From the NCBI GenBank assembly GCA_030150565.1, contig JASLFR010000055.1, positions 1 to 5,549 on the forward strand: 5,549 nt of DNA, written 5' to 3'. The notes beneath the pieces are model-generated. The model saw only the letters and a program-made list of their open reading frames with translations. It had not been told where the DNA came from and searched no databases. Origin of the DNA: Cardiobacteriales bacterium. GTDB taxonomy: Bacteria; Pseudomonadota; Gammaproteobacteria; Cardiobacteriales; Wohlfahrtiimonadaceae. Shown here piece by piece: positions 1 to 5,431 of this stretch. Each line of letters opens with the position of its first letter. Position 1 is the first letter of the stretch. The position numbers and the translations under genes are program-made.

Positions 1-2126
1 TATTGAAGGAGAGAGAGGGGAAGAGAGAGATTGAGAGTACCCTAAATCAACTGCGTCAGCAGGGGCAGAAGCTCTCTGAAACTCGCTCCTCTTTAGAGGG
101 GAAGGCTGAAGCACTTAGGAGTGTATTGGCCAACATTCGAGAGAAGGGGGGAGAAGTGAATGGGGGGCATCCCTCTCTTTTTGAATCGATCGAGGTGGAT
201 GAGCCGTACCGTAGAGGGGTCTCTGCGCTGCTCGACCCTTGGCTCTCTCTCCCTCTGCTTAAGGAGCAGGTGGCGGAGATTTCCCGATATTTTATCGCTG
301 AAAAAGCAGAAGCGGTAAAATCTCCCCACGCCGATTTAATCCCCCTTATGAAGCATATCTCTTCCCCTCCCGATTTAGGTCTCGAGAGATTATTGGGGCA
401 TATCTATCTCTTAAGAGAGGGGGCGGATCTTCCCACGCTACAGAGAGAACTTAGCGCCCGTGAGTGGATTTTGACCCAGAATGGGATGCTTTATGGGCGA
501 AATTGGGGGCTCTCGTTAGCTGATGATATGGCTCAAGCTTCAGGGCTACTCCAGTATCAGGCGCAATTGAGACAGCTTGAAGAGGAGTTGGGTGAAGTGA
601 TTGAGCGTAGCGAGGAGCTTTCCGAAGAGATCGATCAGCTTGAGGAGCAGCAGAGAGCAAAATCAGCAGCACTACAAGGGTGTGAGGAGCAGTATCAGAG
701 TCTACAGCGTGAAGTTGAGGCGTTAGAGCGCAGTTTTCAGCTCACAGAGCAGGAGATGCGTTACAAAGCAGCGGAATCAAAACGGTTAGAGGAGGAGTTG
801 AAGAAGCTTAAAGAGAGCCTTCTAACAGAGCGTCAAACTCTTGAGCGCACAAAAGAGGAGCGGGTTATTCTGCAAGAGGAGATTGAGCAGGGAGCGGAGG
901 CGCTTGCAATCTTTACGCAACAACTTAATCAGCAAGAGGCGACACTAGGGGAGGAGAATCGAGCGCTTGAGGCACAAAAAAGAGCACTCTTAACAGCTCA
1001 ACATCATCGTTCTCAGGAGCGAGCGCATCTTTTACACCATCAGCAGGAGGTGGAGCGGGTAGCGCAGGCCTTAAAAGAGGTGGAGGAGCGTTTAGAGAAG
1101 ATGCATTCAATTAGTGATCATCATCTTCAAATTGAGGAGAGAGAGGTCGCAAAGGTGGTTGCAGAAGAGGCGCGTATTGCAGCAGAGGAGGCGACCCTCT
1201 TGGCAGATCAGGAGGTTGCGACCCTTAAAAAGGGGTTACAGAACGCAGAGGAGAGGAAGGGGGAAGAGGCGCAGAAGATTGAGGCGCTTCGTGAAGAGAT
1301 ACAAGATTTTGCATTGAAAGAGGAGGCATTAAAGACGAAAGAGAGTCTGCTTCAGGAGGAGTGGAAGCAACTCCTTGCGAATTTAAAAGAGGGGGAGCAG
1401 GCGATTTTAGATGCTAACTTTAAAGAGAATCCCCTCTCAAAGAGCCTTTTAAAACGGGAGCTTACACGGGTTAAAGAGAGCATTCGTGACATGGGGGCGG
1501 TCAATCTTGTTGCTATTGAGGAGGCAAAAACATTGCGCGAGCGTAAGGAGTATCTCGATGCGCAAGATCATGATCTCAATAGCGCTTTGGCAACTTTAGA
1601 AGCGGCGATCCGAGAGATTGATCAGGAGACAAAAGAGCGATTTATGCAGACCTTCAATCAGGTGAATGAGGGCTTCTCTCAACTCTTTCCAGAGCTTTTT
1701 GGGGGAGGAAGTGCTGAGCTAACATTAACAGAACCTGAACTTATGGGGGAAGATGGGGAGTTAAGTGGCGTCAACATTATTGCGCATCCGCCAGGTAAGA
1801 AGCCAGGAACGATCCATCTTCTATCAGGGGGGGAGAAGGCGTTAACAGCGATGGCACTTGTCTTCTCAATCTTCAATCTCAATCCTGCCCCTTTCTGTAT
1901 GCTCGATGAGGTGGATGCCCCCCTTGATGAGGCGAATGTGCGCCGTTTAGGTGCTTTGATCAATAAGATGAGCGAGAAGGTTCAATTTATCTTTATTACC
2001 CACAATAAGACAACTATGAGCATCTCTGATGCGCTTATTGGGGTAACAATGGCTGAGCCTGGTGCCTCACGACTCGTCTCTGTCAATCTACAAGAGGCGT
2101 TAGAGTTTGCAGAGGAGGCGCATTAA
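1..2126 (+). CDS. smc: Chromosome segregation/condensation ATPase SMC, C-terminal part (5' end outside window)
   Basis: The gene is cut by the window edge: the first full codon is at base 3, the frame is open to base 1, and 707 residues are visible of a protein usually near 1150. The TTG at base 3 is not a true start. In order there is the end of the N-terminal coiled coil (residues 1-50), the hinge dimerisation domain (about 55-172), and a long Glu/Lys/Arg/Gln-rich return coil (about 183-495). The conserved DMGAVNLVAIEE segment (496-507) follows, then the C-terminal ATPase lobe. That lobe shows the ABC signature LLSGGEKAL (606-614), Walker B FCMLDEVD (631-638) with catalytic E636, the D-loop APLD (639-642) and the switch histidine H667. 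Walker A lies in the missing N-terminal lobe. SMC dimers with ScpA/ScpB form a DNA-loop-extruding ring on the nucleoid. All visible ATPase motifs are intact, so the protein should be functional. Identification is essentially certain; the only unknown is the unseen N-terminal part. Confidence 0.97.
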   Translation, partial: LKEREGKREIESTLNQLRQQGQKLSETRSSLEGKAEALRSVLANIREKGGEVNGGHPSLFESIEVDEPYRRGVSALLDPWLSLPLLKEQVAEISRYFIAEKAEAVKSPHADLIPLMKHISSPPDLGLERLLGHIYLLREGADLPTLQRELSAREWILTQNGMLYGRNWGLSLADDMAQASGLLQYQAQLRQLEEELGEVIERSEELSEEIDQLEEQQRAKSAALQGCEEQYQSLQREVEALERSFQLTEQEMRYKAAESKRLEEELKKLKESLLTERQTLERTKEERVILQEEIEQGAEALAIFTQQLNQQEATLGEENRALEAQKRALLTAQHHRSQERAHLLHHQQEVERVAQALKEVEERLEKMHSISDHHLQIEEREVAKVVAEEARIAAEEATLLADQEVATLKKGLQNAEERKGEEAQKIEALREEIQDFALKEEALKTKESLLQEEWKQLLANLKEGEQAILDANFKENPLSKSLLKRELTRVKESIRDMGAVNLVAIEEAKTLRERKEYLDAQDHDLNSALATLEAAIREIDQETKERFMQTFNQVNEGFSQLFPELFGGGSAELTLTEPELMGEDGELSGVNIIAHPPGKKPGTIHLLSGGEKALTAMALVFSIFNLNPAPFCMLDEVDAPLDEANVRRLGALINKMSEKVQFIFITHNKTTMSISDALIGVTMAEPGASRLVSVNLQEALEFAEEAH

Positions 2127-2560
2127 GCCTCAAGAATAAAGGTAACAGGCCCATCATTGGTGAGGGAGACCTTCATATCAGCACCAAATATTCCGCTCTC
2201 CACCTTTAATGGGCTCTCTTTAGCGTACGTTAACGCATGATTGAAGAGCTGCTCTCCAAGTGCTGGGGGAGCAGCCGTAGTAAAGCTTGGACGTCGACCC
2301 CGTTTAGTATCTGCTGCAAGGGTAAATTGTGAAATAAGAAGGAGTTCTCCCTCTATCTCTAAAAGCGAGCGATTCATCTTCCCCTCCTCATCATTAAAGA
2401 TTCGGTAATTGATTAAGCGATCGATCAGCTTCTCTGCACTCTTCTTACTATCTTCTGGTTCAACTGCAATGAGTGCAACAATCCCTTGTTTAATTGAGCC
2501 AACAATTTCTCCATCAACGGTAACACTCCCTTGAGTAACTCTCTGAATCACGGCGCGCAT
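2123..2560 (-). CDS. dtd: D-aminoacyl-tRNA deacylase (DTD)
   Basis: This 145-residue protein has the exact usual length of bacterial Dtd. The enzyme hydrolyses D-amino acids (and glycine mischarged on tRNA-Ala) from tRNA in the cytoplasm, as chirality proofreading. The N-terminus MRAVIQRV is the family's hallmark start. The active-site motifs are both present: SQFTL at residues 77-81 and the Gly-cisPro motif NDGPVT at 135-140 (G137-P138). RRPSF (89-93) and GIFGADMK (123-130) are also characteristic. The start is the ATG at 2558-2560, preceded by AAGGAG seven bases upstream. A longer in-frame reading from 2617 would add 19 residues that do not resemble Dtd, so it was not used. The gene converges with smc and their stop codons overlap. 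On its 5' side lies the terminator of the next minus-strand gene, so dtd either has a promoter in the short 2561-2617 gap, where none is convincing, or relies on readthrough. Confidence 0.97.
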   Translation of the reverse strand: MRAVIQRVTQGSVTVDGEIVGSIKQGIVALIAVEPEDSKKSAEKLIDRLINYRIFNDEEGKMNRSLLEIEGELLLISQFTLAADTKRGRRPSFTTAAPPALGEQLFNHALTYAKESPLKVESGIFGADMKVSLTNDGPVTFILEA

Positions 2561-2567
2561 CTCTAAA

Positions 2568-2573
2568 CTCCTT
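2568..2573 (-). promoter_or_regulatory. Ribosome binding site deciding the dtd start
   Basis: On the minus strand this reads AAGGAG, seven bases before the ATG at 2560. It selects the MRAVIQRV start over the in-frame ATG at 2617, which lies directly beside the T-tract of a terminator and has no recognisable Shine-Dalgarno sequence. Confidence 0.85.
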
Positions 2574-2617
2574 ATAAAAATTAATGGTAGAGAGCATCTT
2601 ACCGAAGATTTAAGCAT

Positions 2618-2645
2618 AAAAAAAAGCCCTCTCTAAAGGAGGGCT
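2618..2645 (-). terminator. Rho-independent terminator of the DUF4357-type gene
   Basis: Read on the minus strand, a GC-rich stem AGCCCTC/GAGGGCT (arms 2639-2645 and 2625-2631, loop about 7 bases) is followed by an uninterrupted run of seven or more T (2624 down to 2618). It starts 18 bases after the stop codon at 2664-2666. It separates transcription of that gene from dtd, which begins 58 bases further on. Confidence 0.9.
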
Positions 2646-2663
2646 CTATTTAGATTGTGTTGC

Positions 2664-3854
2664 TTAGTTGAGATCAAAGGTGAAGGTTTGGAGCTCTTTT
2701 TCAGAGAGTGTCTTCCAAGCTGTTAATCCATTGACCCGCTTTCCAAGTAGGAAGCTTGCAGCTAGCGTGGGGGATGGGAAGATACATCGCTGATTAAAGA
2801 TCAGATCCCCCTCCTCATATTTGATCACATTTTGATCGAGTAGATAGGTACGCATCGCCCGAATGAGATTGGAGGTTGAGCGATTATTATTACGAAGTGA
2901 GGATTTTGCACCTGTTAAGATCGCAAGCCCATCTTTTGAGATTTCAGCCTTCGCAAAGACGGTATTCTGCTCATCATTTAGATGGAACCAGAGAATCGTC
3001 CCCTCAAGGCGCATTAAATCGAGCGTTGCCATCTCGGTTAACGCCTCATCACGTAATACTTCAGGGAGCGTCTCAAGCGGGAAAGTACGTACCACACGGC
3101 GAACAGGTTCAGAGCGTAACTCCTCTTTATCTCCTATCGCTCCAGCTAAGCGGTTAGTCTCCTCCTCTTTAGCTCTCTTTGCAGCAAGTTCACGCTCTTC
3201 TTGATCTTGGCTATACGCCTCCTGAATCACCTCATCAGGAATCACAATAGGCTCCTCCTCGACCAGATGATTCTCATGGCGCATCAAGGTATTTTCAGGA
3301 TTGTATGCAAGCGCAAGCTCTAGATTCATATTGTCGAGCGCTTTGGGTACTAAAATGGGGTAACCAAGCGTCGTAATGAGGCGATAGAGCATATCGAAGT
3401 AGTGATAAAGCTCATCCTTCTTTGCATCATCAGTAAGGTTAGGAAGATAATTGGTTGCAAGGGGGGAATCGATCTTAAAACGATTTCCATTGCTCTTCAT
3501 CCGTGTCTGCATAACGTAGAGGAGATCTTTTGCAAACTCTTCAGTAATTTGGCTCTCTTTTCCAGCGAAGATAATCGCTTCATCCCAATTGATATGATTC
3601 TTCTTCTCAATCGCTGAAACTACGTTACTGCTATAGCTTAAAAAAGCGCGAGGATGATCACTCTCAGCATCACTCAATAGAATCACCCCTCCTGGTACTT
3701 GTAACCGCTTTTGGATAAAGTCGTGATGAAAAAGCTCACGAGGGAAGGCGGTAACCGCTAACGGTTCATTAGGCGCATGGGCAAATTTGATACCGGTTGG
3801 GTCATTATTTTCGAGAAAGACTTGAATCGTCTGTTTCTTCGTCTGTTCGGTCAT
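2664..3854 (-). CDS. GIY-YIG/DUF4357-type protein with degenerate nuclease site
   Basis: This 396-residue soluble protein matches, from memory of the family, the proteins annotated as GIY-YIG nuclease with C-terminal DUF4357. The N-terminal part (about 8-170) has the family layout: an 'IQVFLxxNDPTGIKFA' opening, a PGGVILL strand (54-60), FLSYSSNV (71-78), INWDEAIIF (88-96) and TLGYPIL (162-168). The C-terminal part (about 298-385) fits DUF4357: KDGLAILTGAKSS, then CIFPSPTLAASFLLGKRVNG (357-376) and W380. Between them is a charged, probably helical linker (about 193-250) rich in Glu/Lys/Arg. The expected GIY-YIG catalytic residues are not there: GVI replaces GxY, FLS (71-73) replaces YIG, A81 sits where Arg is expected, and L112 where the metal-binding Glu is expected. 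No signal peptide or membrane segment is visible. The start ATG at 3852-3854 has AAGGA nine bases upstream. It appears to be a single-gene unit with its own terminator. Function is unknown; a DNA-binding or adaptor role is only an inference. Confidence 0.8.
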   Translation of the reverse strand: MTEQTKKQTIQVFLENNDPTGIKFAHAPNEPLAVTAFPRELFHHDFIQKRLQVPGGVILLSDAESDHPRAFLSYSSNVVSAIEKKNHINWDEAIIFAGKESQITEEFAKDLLYVMQTRMKSNGNRFKIDSPLATNYLPNLTDDAKKDELYHYFDMLYRLITTLGYPILVPKALDNMNLELALAYNPENTLMRHENHLVEEEPIVIPDEVIQEAYSQDQEERELAAKRAKEEETNRLAGAIGDKEELRSEPVRRVVRTFPLETLPEVLRDEALTEMATLDLMRLEGTILWFHLNDEQNTVFAKAEISKDGLAILTGAKSSLRNNNRSTSNLIRAMRTYLLDQNVIKYEEGDLIFNQRCIFPSPTLAASFLLGKRVNGLTAWKTLSEKELQTFTFDLN

Positions 3855-3886
3855 AACTGATAATCCTTGTGAAACATGGCGTGAGA

Positions 3887-3916
3887 TTGAATTAAGCCAT
3901 TAGCAATCAGCATAAT
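3887..3916 (+). promoter_or_regulatory. Possible sigma-70 promoter, plus strand
   Basis: TTGAAT (3887-3892) and CATAAT (3911-3916) match the -35 and -10 consensus at 4 and 5 of 6 positions, with an 18-base spacer. The repeat TTAGCAATCA (3900-3909) lies inside the spacer, as an operator would. Transcripts would start near 3923 and give the regulator a leader of more than 200 bases. The call rests on pattern only. Confidence 0.3.
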
Positions 3917-3987
3917 CACCTATAAGATGAATCCATCGCTTTAGAGCATGATTGCTAAGTGGGTGAGAAATTACCACTTAATCAGCA
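3897..3987. repeat. Three related repeat elements, one inverted
   Basis: Element A (3897-3912) reads CCATTAGCAATCAGCA. Element B (3949-3962), read on the opposite strand, is CCACTTAGCAATCA. Element C (3974-3987) is CCACTTAATCAGCA. A and B contain a perfect 10-bp inverted repeat, TTAGCAATCA (3900-3909) and TGATTGCTAA (3949-3958). B and C contain a perfect 7-bp inverted repeat, TAAGTGG (3956-3962) and CCACTTA (3974-3980), able to form a hairpin with an 11-base loop. They could be operator sites for a regulator acting on one or both divergent genes. The similarity is visible directly; the function is inferred. Confidence 0.5.
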
Positions 3988-4065
3988 GTTTGTCCATTTC
4001 TAATGACTTAGATCAAGCGCTCTCCTCTATCTTATTGATCTCTCTAAATGTGCTATCTTTGGGGG

Positions 4066-4110
4066 CTTTGGGGAATATTATTTCTCAGAGGGCTTGTTTT
4101 TTTAGCCTCT
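4066..4110 (+). promoter_or_regulatory. Two overlapping, mutually exclusive potential hairpins in the regulator leader
   Basis: CTTTGGG (4066-4072) can pair with CTCAGAG (4084-4090) using two G-U pairs, followed shortly by GTTTTTTT (4096-4103), a weak terminator-like shape. Alternatively AGAGGGCT (4087-4094) pairs with AGCCTCT (4104-4110) with one bulged G, placing the T-run in the loop. The two structures share bases 4087-4090. This matters only if transcription starts upstream of 4066, which is not established. Confidence 0.2.
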
Positions 4111-4111
4111 A

Positions 4112-4147
4112 TTGGCGATCATTTTACGAATTTATAAATTATATAAA
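4112..4147 (+). promoter_or_regulatory. Candidate promoter/operator of the ArsR-family unit
   Basis: A perfect 12-bp palindrome AATTTATAAATT (4129-4140) lies 20 bases before the regulator's start codon, inside an AT-rich stretch that also contains TTTATA (4131-4136) mirrored by TATAAA (4142-4147). A possible -35, TTGGCG (4112-4117), stands 15 bases before TATAAA (4133-4138) or 17 before TAAATT (4135-4140). BigR-like repressors are known to bind AT-rich dyads overlapping the -10 region, so autorepression is the natural reading. A start near 4145 would leave a very short leader, so the exact promoter is uncertain even if the operator is right. Confidence 0.45.
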
Positions 4148-4151
4148 GGAG
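4147..4151 (+). promoter_or_regulatory. Ribosome binding site deciding the regulator start
   Basis: AGGAG ends eight bases before the ATG at 4160. The frame is open further upstream to an ATG at 4112, but those extra 16 residues read through the palindrome and this ribosome site, and do not look like coding sequence. Confidence 0.8.
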
Positions 4152-4159
4152 CAGTAGAT

Positions 4160-4474
4160 ATGAGCGATACAGGATCGATCGATCTTGAGATCATGCGGAA
4201 AGGGGCGGCGGATGCGGTCTCATTTTTAAAAAAATTTAGCAATGAAGATCGGCTTTTGCTGCTCTGTCACCTTACAAAAGGGGAGTTCTCTGTAGGGCGT
4301 CTTGAAGCGTTAACGGGGATTCAGCAACCGACACTCTCTCAGCAACTTGGTGTTTTAAGAGAGGAGGGATTGGTTAAAACGCGTAGAGAGGGGCGTCACA
4401 TCTACTACTCCCTATCGGATGATCGTGTGATCGCTCTTTTAGAGCGGGTGTATGATCTCTTCTGCCCCTTTTAA
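4160..4474 (+). CDS. ArsR-family repressor, BigR/SqrR/YgaV-like persulfide sensor
   Basis: This is a 104-residue winged helix-turn-helix protein of the usual ArsR/SmtB length. The fold is visible as FSNEDRLLLLCHL (helix 2 region, 26-38), GEFSVGRLEALTGI (41-54), the recognition segment QQPTLSQQLGVLREEGLV (55-72) and the wing TRREGRHIYYSL (74-85), ending with a C-terminal dimer helix. It has exactly two cysteines, C36 in the early helix and C102 near the end. In the known family these positions form the intramolecular disulfide or polysulfide link by which BigR, SqrR and YgaV sense sulfane sulfur. The metal-binding ELCVCDL box of classical ArsR/SmtB proteins is missing. It is the first gene of a unit with two YeeE/YedE half-transporters, starting 46 bases downstream, which matches the BigR/PigS-type gene context. 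It probably represses itself and the transporters through the AT-rich dyad just upstream. Family assignment is secure; the specific inducer is inferred. Confidence 0.88.
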   Translation: MSDTGSIDLEIMRKGAADAVSFLKKFSNEDRLLLLCHLTKGEFSVGRLEALTGIQQPTLSQQLGVLREEGLVKTRREGRHIYYSLSDDRVIALLERVYDLFCPF

Positions 4475-4494
4475 GTTTATCTATATTCTGGTCA

Positions 4495-4507
4495 CTATTT
4501 AAAATAG
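4495..4507 (+). promoter_or_regulatory. Small palindrome overlapping the ribosome site of the first transporter gene
   Basis: CTATTT-A-AAATAG is a perfect 13-bp odd palindrome whose right arm runs into the AGGAG ribosome site (4506-4510), which is 10 bases before the ATG at 4521. It resembles in composition the AT-rich dyad before the regulator gene. It could be a second operator or a weak RNA hairpin affecting translation, or chance in AT-rich DNA. Confidence 0.2.
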
Positions 4508-4520
4508 GAGTTTAGTAACG

Positions 4521-4946
4521 ATGGATTTTTGGTTTTCAGGGAACGCCTTAGTGGGTGGATTGGTGATCGGTCTTGCGGCGATCACTTTCCTCCTCTTTTT
4601 AGGGCGAATTATGGGGGTGAGTGGGATTGTGAGCAATCTTATCTCACGTGGCTGTTTTACTTGGTGGCGTCTGCTCTTTGTACTAGGGCTCTTTGCCGCT
4701 CCTTGGGTCTATCAGCTCTTTGCAGAGTTGCCCCCGATTAAGATCTCTTCCAATATCATTCTTTTAATTGTGGCGGGATTACTGGTAGGGATCGGTTCAG
4801 CGCTCGGATCAGGTTGTACTAGCGGGCATAGCATCTGCGGTATTTCACGCTACTCGCCAAGCTCTCTTTTGGTGACACTGCTCTTTATGGTGGCAGGGGG
4901 TGTCACTGTCTTTTTAGTTAAACATCTACTACAGATTGGAGGTTAA
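4521..4946 (+). CDS. YeeE/YedE-family half-transporter, N-terminal-type (PmpA-like)
   Basis: This 141-residue inner-membrane protein has four likely transmembrane helices (about 8-30, 48-68, 77-95 and 114-137). The family signature GSGCTSGHSICGISR (96-110) is intact, with C99 and C106; a further C45 lies in the loop after the first helix. Full-length YeeE/TsuA proteins of about 350 residues import thiosulfate by passing it along conserved cysteines. This protein is about half that size and is followed two bases later by the complementary half, so the two very likely assemble into one transporter. Placement behind a persulfide-sensor-type repressor supports a role in moving thiosulfate, sulfide or a related sulfur compound; the substrate and direction cannot be read from sequence. 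The start is ATG with AGGAG 10 bases upstream. Confidence 0.9.
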   Translation: MDFWFSGNALVGGLVIGLAAITFLLFLGRIMGVSGIVSNLISRGCFTWWRLLFVLGLFAAPWVYQLFAELPPIKISSNIILLIVAGLLVGIGSALGSGCTSGHSICGISRYSPSSLLVTLLFMVAGGVTVFLVKHLLQIGG

Positions 4947-4948
4947 GT

Positions 4949-5398
4949 GTGAAGAAGAATCTTTTAATCAATCTCTTCTCCCTTATTTCAGGGCTTCTCT
5001 TTGGCATTGGACTGATCCATTCAGGGATGGCGAATCCTGAAGTGGTGCAGAGCTTCCTCGATGTGATGGGAGCTTGGGATCCAGCCTTAGCGTGGGTGAT
5101 GATTGGAGCGCTCGCTGTCTCTATTGTGGGGGTGATGATTGCAAAGCGTCGTGGACGCACCTTTTTAGATACCCCTCTCCATATTCCAACCAATACACCT
5201 ATCGATCGACGATTGATTATTGGAGGATTGATTTTTGGAGCAGGGTGGGGGCTTGTGGGAATCTGTCCTGCACCTGCGCTCGTCTTAGTTGGGCAGGGGA
5301 TCTGGCAGGGGATTCTCTTTGTCGCTGCGATGCTTGTAGGAATGAAGCTTGTAAATCTTTGGCAATGCCGACAGCTAGAGAAGAGCCTCAACCAATAA
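4949..5398 (+). CDS. YeeE/YedE-family half-transporter, C-terminal-type (PmpB-like, DUF6691)
   Basis: This 149-residue inner-membrane protein has four likely helices (about 8-27, 47-66, 88-106 and 110-135). It carries the conserved family blocks: GLIHSGMANPEVVQSFLDV (21-39), WDPALAW (43-49) and GAGWGLVGICPAPALV (97-112) with C106. The basic loop AKRRGR (65-70) lies between helices 2 and 3 and should be cytoplasmic. The start is GTG at 4949, two bases after the stop of the preceding half. Its ribosome site GGAGG (4938-4942) lies inside the last codons of that gene, so translation is probably coupled and the two halves made in matched amounts. It is the last gene of the unit, with a strong terminator 33 bases after the stop. 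A role as partner subunit in sulfur-compound transport is inferred from family and context. Confidence 0.9.
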   Translation: MKKNLLINLFSLISGLLFGIGLIHSGMANPEVVQSFLDVMGAWDPALAWVMIGALAVSIVGVMIAKRRGRTFLDTPLHIPTNTPIDRRLIIGGLIFGAGWGLVGICPAPALVLVGQGIWQGILFVAAMLVGMKLVNLWQCRQLEKSLNQ

Positions 5399-5431
5399 AA
5401 TTATTTCCATAGCATAAATTATCAACGATAG

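Larger units (their letters stand above)
3855..4159. other. Divergent intergenic region, 305 bp
   Basis: This region separates the minus-strand DUF4357-type gene from the plus-strand ArsR-family gene and must carry the control elements for both. It contains related repeats (3897-3987), a promoter-like pair on the plus strand (3887-3916), two overlapping potential hairpins (4066-4110) and an AT-rich palindrome near the regulator start (4129-4140). There is also a 7-bp inverted repeat AGATCAA/TTGATCT (4010-4016 and 4035-4041), which may be chance. No good minus-strand promoter for the DUF4357-type gene could be picked by eye. A 69-codon reading frame at 3948-4157 has no credible ribosome site and no recognisable product. 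No RNA gene was recognised. Confidence 0.7.

Noticed and set aside
183..1500. Gly/Glu/Lys-rich repetitive appearance of the DNA as a tandem repeat
   Set aside because: The GAG-rich pattern comes from coiled-coil codons of SMC; no exact repeat unit is present.
1679..1963. 94-codon minus-strand frame inside smc, and other frames within coding genes
   Set aside because: They lie opposite or out of frame with well-identified proteins, have low-complexity composition and no recognisable domain; they are shadows of the real genes.
2561..2617. 19-residue N-terminal extension of Dtd
   Set aside because: MRAVIQRV is the universal Dtd start and has its own AAGGAG; the upstream ATG directly follows a terminator T-tract.
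3855..3960. Sigma-70 promoter for the minus-strand DUF4357-type gene
   Set aside because: TATGCT-like -10 candidates exist on the minus strand but none has an acceptable -35 at proper spacing, so no site was called.
4010..4041. AGATCAA/TTGATCT as an FNR or similar regulator site
   Set aside because: The half-sites are 18 bases apart and not the 4 required for FNR, and GATC-containing words are common in this DNA.
3948..4157. 69-codon plus-strand reading frame in the intergenic region
   Set aside because: It begins inside the inverted repeat, has no convincing ribosome site, its product matches nothing I recognise, and it runs through the candidate operator and ribosome site of the regulator gene.
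4112..4159. Upstream ATG extension of the ArsR-family gene (16 extra residues)
   Set aside because: The ATG at 4160 has AGGAG at ideal spacing and gives the normal family length; the extension would translate the palindrome and ribosome site.
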